A stretch of 7,326 nt of DNA. Source: Candidatus Nanoanaerosalina archaeon (GTDB lineage Archaea > Nanohalarchaeota > Nanosalinia > Nanosalinales > Nanoanaerosalinaceae). The stretch spans positions 1-7,326 of the forward strand of contig JALDAH010000040.1 in the NCBI GenBank assembly GCA_022729275.1. The letters are read 5' to 3'. The notes below the pieces were generated by a model that worked only from the letters and a program-made list of their open reading frames with translations, did no database searches and was not told where the DNA came from. Made by a program: the position numbers and the translations under genes. Each line of letters starts with the position of its first letter. The first letter of the stretch is position 1. This document shows positions 6,058-7,326 of the stretch, piece after piece.

Positions 6058-7205
6058 TGCTCGATCTCATCTTCAAGTCCAAGATTCTCTACAAGCTCCT
6101 TGTACCTGTTCCTGATAGTGACTTCAGTTACACCAACGATGTCGGCCACTTCTCTCTGTGTTCTCTTAGCTCCTTCAAGTACTGCTGCAATGTACAGTGC
6201 AGCTGCAGCTATACCTGTTGGACCTTTACCTGACAAAAGATTCTTTTCTCTGGCCTGCTGAATGATCTTTCTGGCACGTGCCTGGACCTCACCACTAAGC
6301 TGTAATTTTCCAGCGAACCTTGGAATGTGATCCTGAGGTTTCGCAGGTAAAATTCTTAGACCCAGTTCTCTCGCAACGTACCTGTAAGTTCTTCCAATTT
6401 CCCTCTTGTCGATTCCTGATGCGTCGTGAATCTCATCAAGTGTTCTTGGTGTTCCCTGTTTTCTTGAAACTATGTAGAGCAGTGCTGCGATAACAGATTC
6501 CATCGCCCTTCCTCTGACAAGACCTTTGTCAACGGCTTTTTCGTAAAGACGAGCGACCTCCTCATGAACTGATTTTGGAAGGTTCAGATGAGAGATCAAT
6601 CTGTTCAGTTCGGAAAGTGCAAATCCCAAGTTTCTGTCCTTTGATTTTGTTAACCTGTTGTGCCACTTCCTCATCCTGTAGTACTGAGCCCTCTTTTTTC
6701 CAGAAACCTTGTAGAGTTCTCCAGATCCTTTTCCGATATCGGTTGATACTCCCATATCGTGTTTAGTATATGTAAGAGGAGCGCCAGCACGAGATTTCTT
6801 CTCCCTTTGTTCTGCATTAAATGCCCTCCATTCCGGAGAGTCATCTATCCTATTCTCATCTATAACCAGTCCACATTCGGAGCATACAAGCTCTGCTTTT
6901 CCTTTGTTTTCGTTGAAATCGGTACATCCACATTCAGGACATTCCAAATTAGCTTCAGCTGATTCTGGTTTCACCGATTTTGTCTTTTCTTCCTCAGAGA
7001 CATCATCATCTTCTTCAGCACCCGGATAAGTCAGTTCCTGTTCTCCTGATTCATCCTCCATTCTAGGCATTGCAGGACCCGGTTCATCCATTGGAACCGA
7101 ATCAGCCTGTGCTTCGAAATCTTCTGCCATCTCTGGGTTTGCCATTTCTTCTTCAAATTCTTCTTCAAACCTTTGTGTTGCTATCTCTTTAGCTTCATCT
7201 ACCAT
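6045..7205 (-). CDS. tfb: Transcription initiation factor B (TFB/TFIIB) with acidic N-terminal extension
   Basis: TFB binds TBP on the TATA box, reads the BRE and recruits RNA polymerase. The zinc ribbon has CPEC (89-92) and CSEC (108-111). The B-reader/linker region SPEWRAFNAEQREK (123-136) is followed by RAGAP and HDMGVSTDIG (149-158). Two cyclin repeats follow (~195-285 and ~290-378). The second carries the BRE-binding helix-turn-helix region around RTQREVADIVGVTEVTIRN (348-366). Typical archaeal TFBs are about 300-340 residues with the zinc ribbon close to the N-terminus. Here about 87 residues precede it, rich in Glu, Asp, Pro and Met, with an FEEEFEEEM repeat at 13-21. The ATG at 7205 has a GGGGG SD-like tract seven bases upstream (7213-7217) and a TATA element further up, so I prefer it to the internal Met at 21, 26, 39, 46 or 49. 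It is convergent with trm1 and transcribed alone within the window. Confidence 0.97.
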   Translation of the reverse strand: MVDEAKEIATQRFEEEFEEEMANPEMAEDFEAQADSVPMDEPGPAMPRMEDESGEQELTYPGAEEDDDVSEEEKTKSVKPESAEANLECPECGCTDFNENKGKAELVCSECGLVIDENRIDDSPEWRAFNAEQREKKSRAGAPLTYTKHDMGVSTDIGKGSGELYKVSGKKRAQYYRMRKWHNRLTKSKDRNLGFALSELNRLISHLNLPKSVHEEVARLYEKAVDKGLVRGRAMESVIAALLYIVSRKQGTPRTLDEIHDASGIDKREIGRTYRYVARELGLRILPAKPQDHIPRFAGKLQLSGEVQARARKIIQQAREKNLLSGKGPTGIAAAALYIAAVLEGAKRTQREVADIVGVTEVTIRNRYKELVENLGLEDEIEQKKD

Positions 7206-7285
7206 AATAATTCCCCCACAGTAGTAAATTCAGTCGATAGTTTTAAATTAAAGATGCTACTTTATAAAAGTTTGGGTGCATCTTT
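7206..7285 (-). promoter_or_regulatory. TFB promoter: TATA box, leader and SD-like G-tract
   Basis: On the minus strand the element CTTTTATAAA (7270-7261) is a good archaeal TATA box. A start about 25 bases downstream, near 7240, would leave a leader of about 35 bases ending in a GGGGG tract (7217-7213), seven bases before the ATG. The TATA box is nearly palindromic and could also position polymerase for rightward transcription out of the window. Confidence 0.6.
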
Positions 7286-7309
7286 TTGCCGAAGAGTAGT
7301 AATAAATTC
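7220..7309. repeat. Direct repeat AGTAGTAAATTC / AGTAGTAATAAATTC in the TFB upstream region
   Basis: AGTAGTAAATTC at 7220-7231 recurs as AGTAGTAATAAATTC at 7295-7309 with a three-base insertion. The copies lie outside the inverted repeat on both sides of the TFB promoter. They may be a second set of binding sites or chance in A/T-rich DNA. From 7286 to the right edge I see nothing else: no start codon with SD and no coding frame I can support. Confidence 0.3.
7250..7285. repeat. 8-bp inverted repeat bracketing the TFB TATA box
   Basis: AAAGATGC (7250-7257) and GCATCTTT (7278-7285) are perfect inverted copies separated by 20 bases, and the spacer contains the TATA box at 7261-7270. The arm centres are 28 bases apart, between two and three helical turns. 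The layout suits a dimeric repressor or a DNA-shape element overlapping TBP/TFB binding. It is seen directly in the sequence; the regulatory role is inferred. Confidence 0.5.
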
Positions 7310-7326
7310 CAAAACTTATCTTTCTA

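Noticed and set aside
6575..6962. Two short plus-strand frames opposite the TFB gene
   Set aside because: They are antisense to the conserved cyclin, linker and zinc-ribbon regions and their Cys/Ser/Phe-rich translations resemble nothing.
1..7326. CRISPR array, insertion sequence, tRNA, rRNA or attachment site
   Set aside because: No regularly spaced repeats, transposase-like protein, tRNA-like cloverleaf or rRNA-like segment was seen; non-coding gaps are all about 120 bases or less.

Overview
This window is a compact, gene-dense piece of an archaeal genome. The domain is clear from an archaeal transcription factor B (TFB), an archaeal/eukaryotic-type tRNA methyltransferase Trm1, an archaeal-type nucleotidyltransferase-helical protein, and TATA-box promoters a few tens of bases ahead of the starts. 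Composition is AT-rich, arginine is almost always AGA/AGG, and ATA is common for isoleucine in the plus-strand genes. The phylum cannot be fixed by eye. The proteins are rich in Glu and Lys and lack an extreme 'salt-in' acidic bias. A small-genome (DPANN-like) or other euryarchaeal lineage is only a guess.

Layout, left to right. (1) 55-1533, plus: a 492-residue protein that I read as a xylose-isomerase/endonuclease-IV-like TIM barrel in its second half, after about 200 residues I cannot assign. It has a TATA element and a good Shine-Dalgarno (SD). (2) 1634-3562, plus: a cytoplasmic type I pullulanase (GH13 with an N-terminal CBM48) that should cleave alpha-1,6 branches in glycogen- or starch-like polymers. 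(3) 3649-4851 and 4864-6000, plus: a probable two-gene unit of a Pol-beta-type nucleotidyltransferase with a HEPN-like helical domain, followed after 12 bases by Trm1, which dimethylates G26 of tRNA. (4) 6001-6057: a short convergent gap and the end of the TFB gene, with an A/T-rich hairpin that could end transcription both ways. (5) 6045-7205, minus: TFB, with an unusually long acidic N-terminal extension. (6) 7206-7326: the TFB promoter, whose TATA box lies between the arms of an 8-bp inverted repeat.

The genes do not form one pathway. The first two may both concern carbohydrate metabolism. The next two form an RNA-related pair by position, although the nucleotidyltransferase substrate is unknown. 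TFB is core transcription machinery. I found no CRISPR array, transposon, tRNA or rRNA, and no stretch over 300 bases lacks a gene. I do not see a clear undescribed multi-gene system. The most unusual points are the histidine-rich metal-site motif and unassigned N-terminus of the first protein, the acidic extension of TFB, and the dyad around the TFB TATA box.
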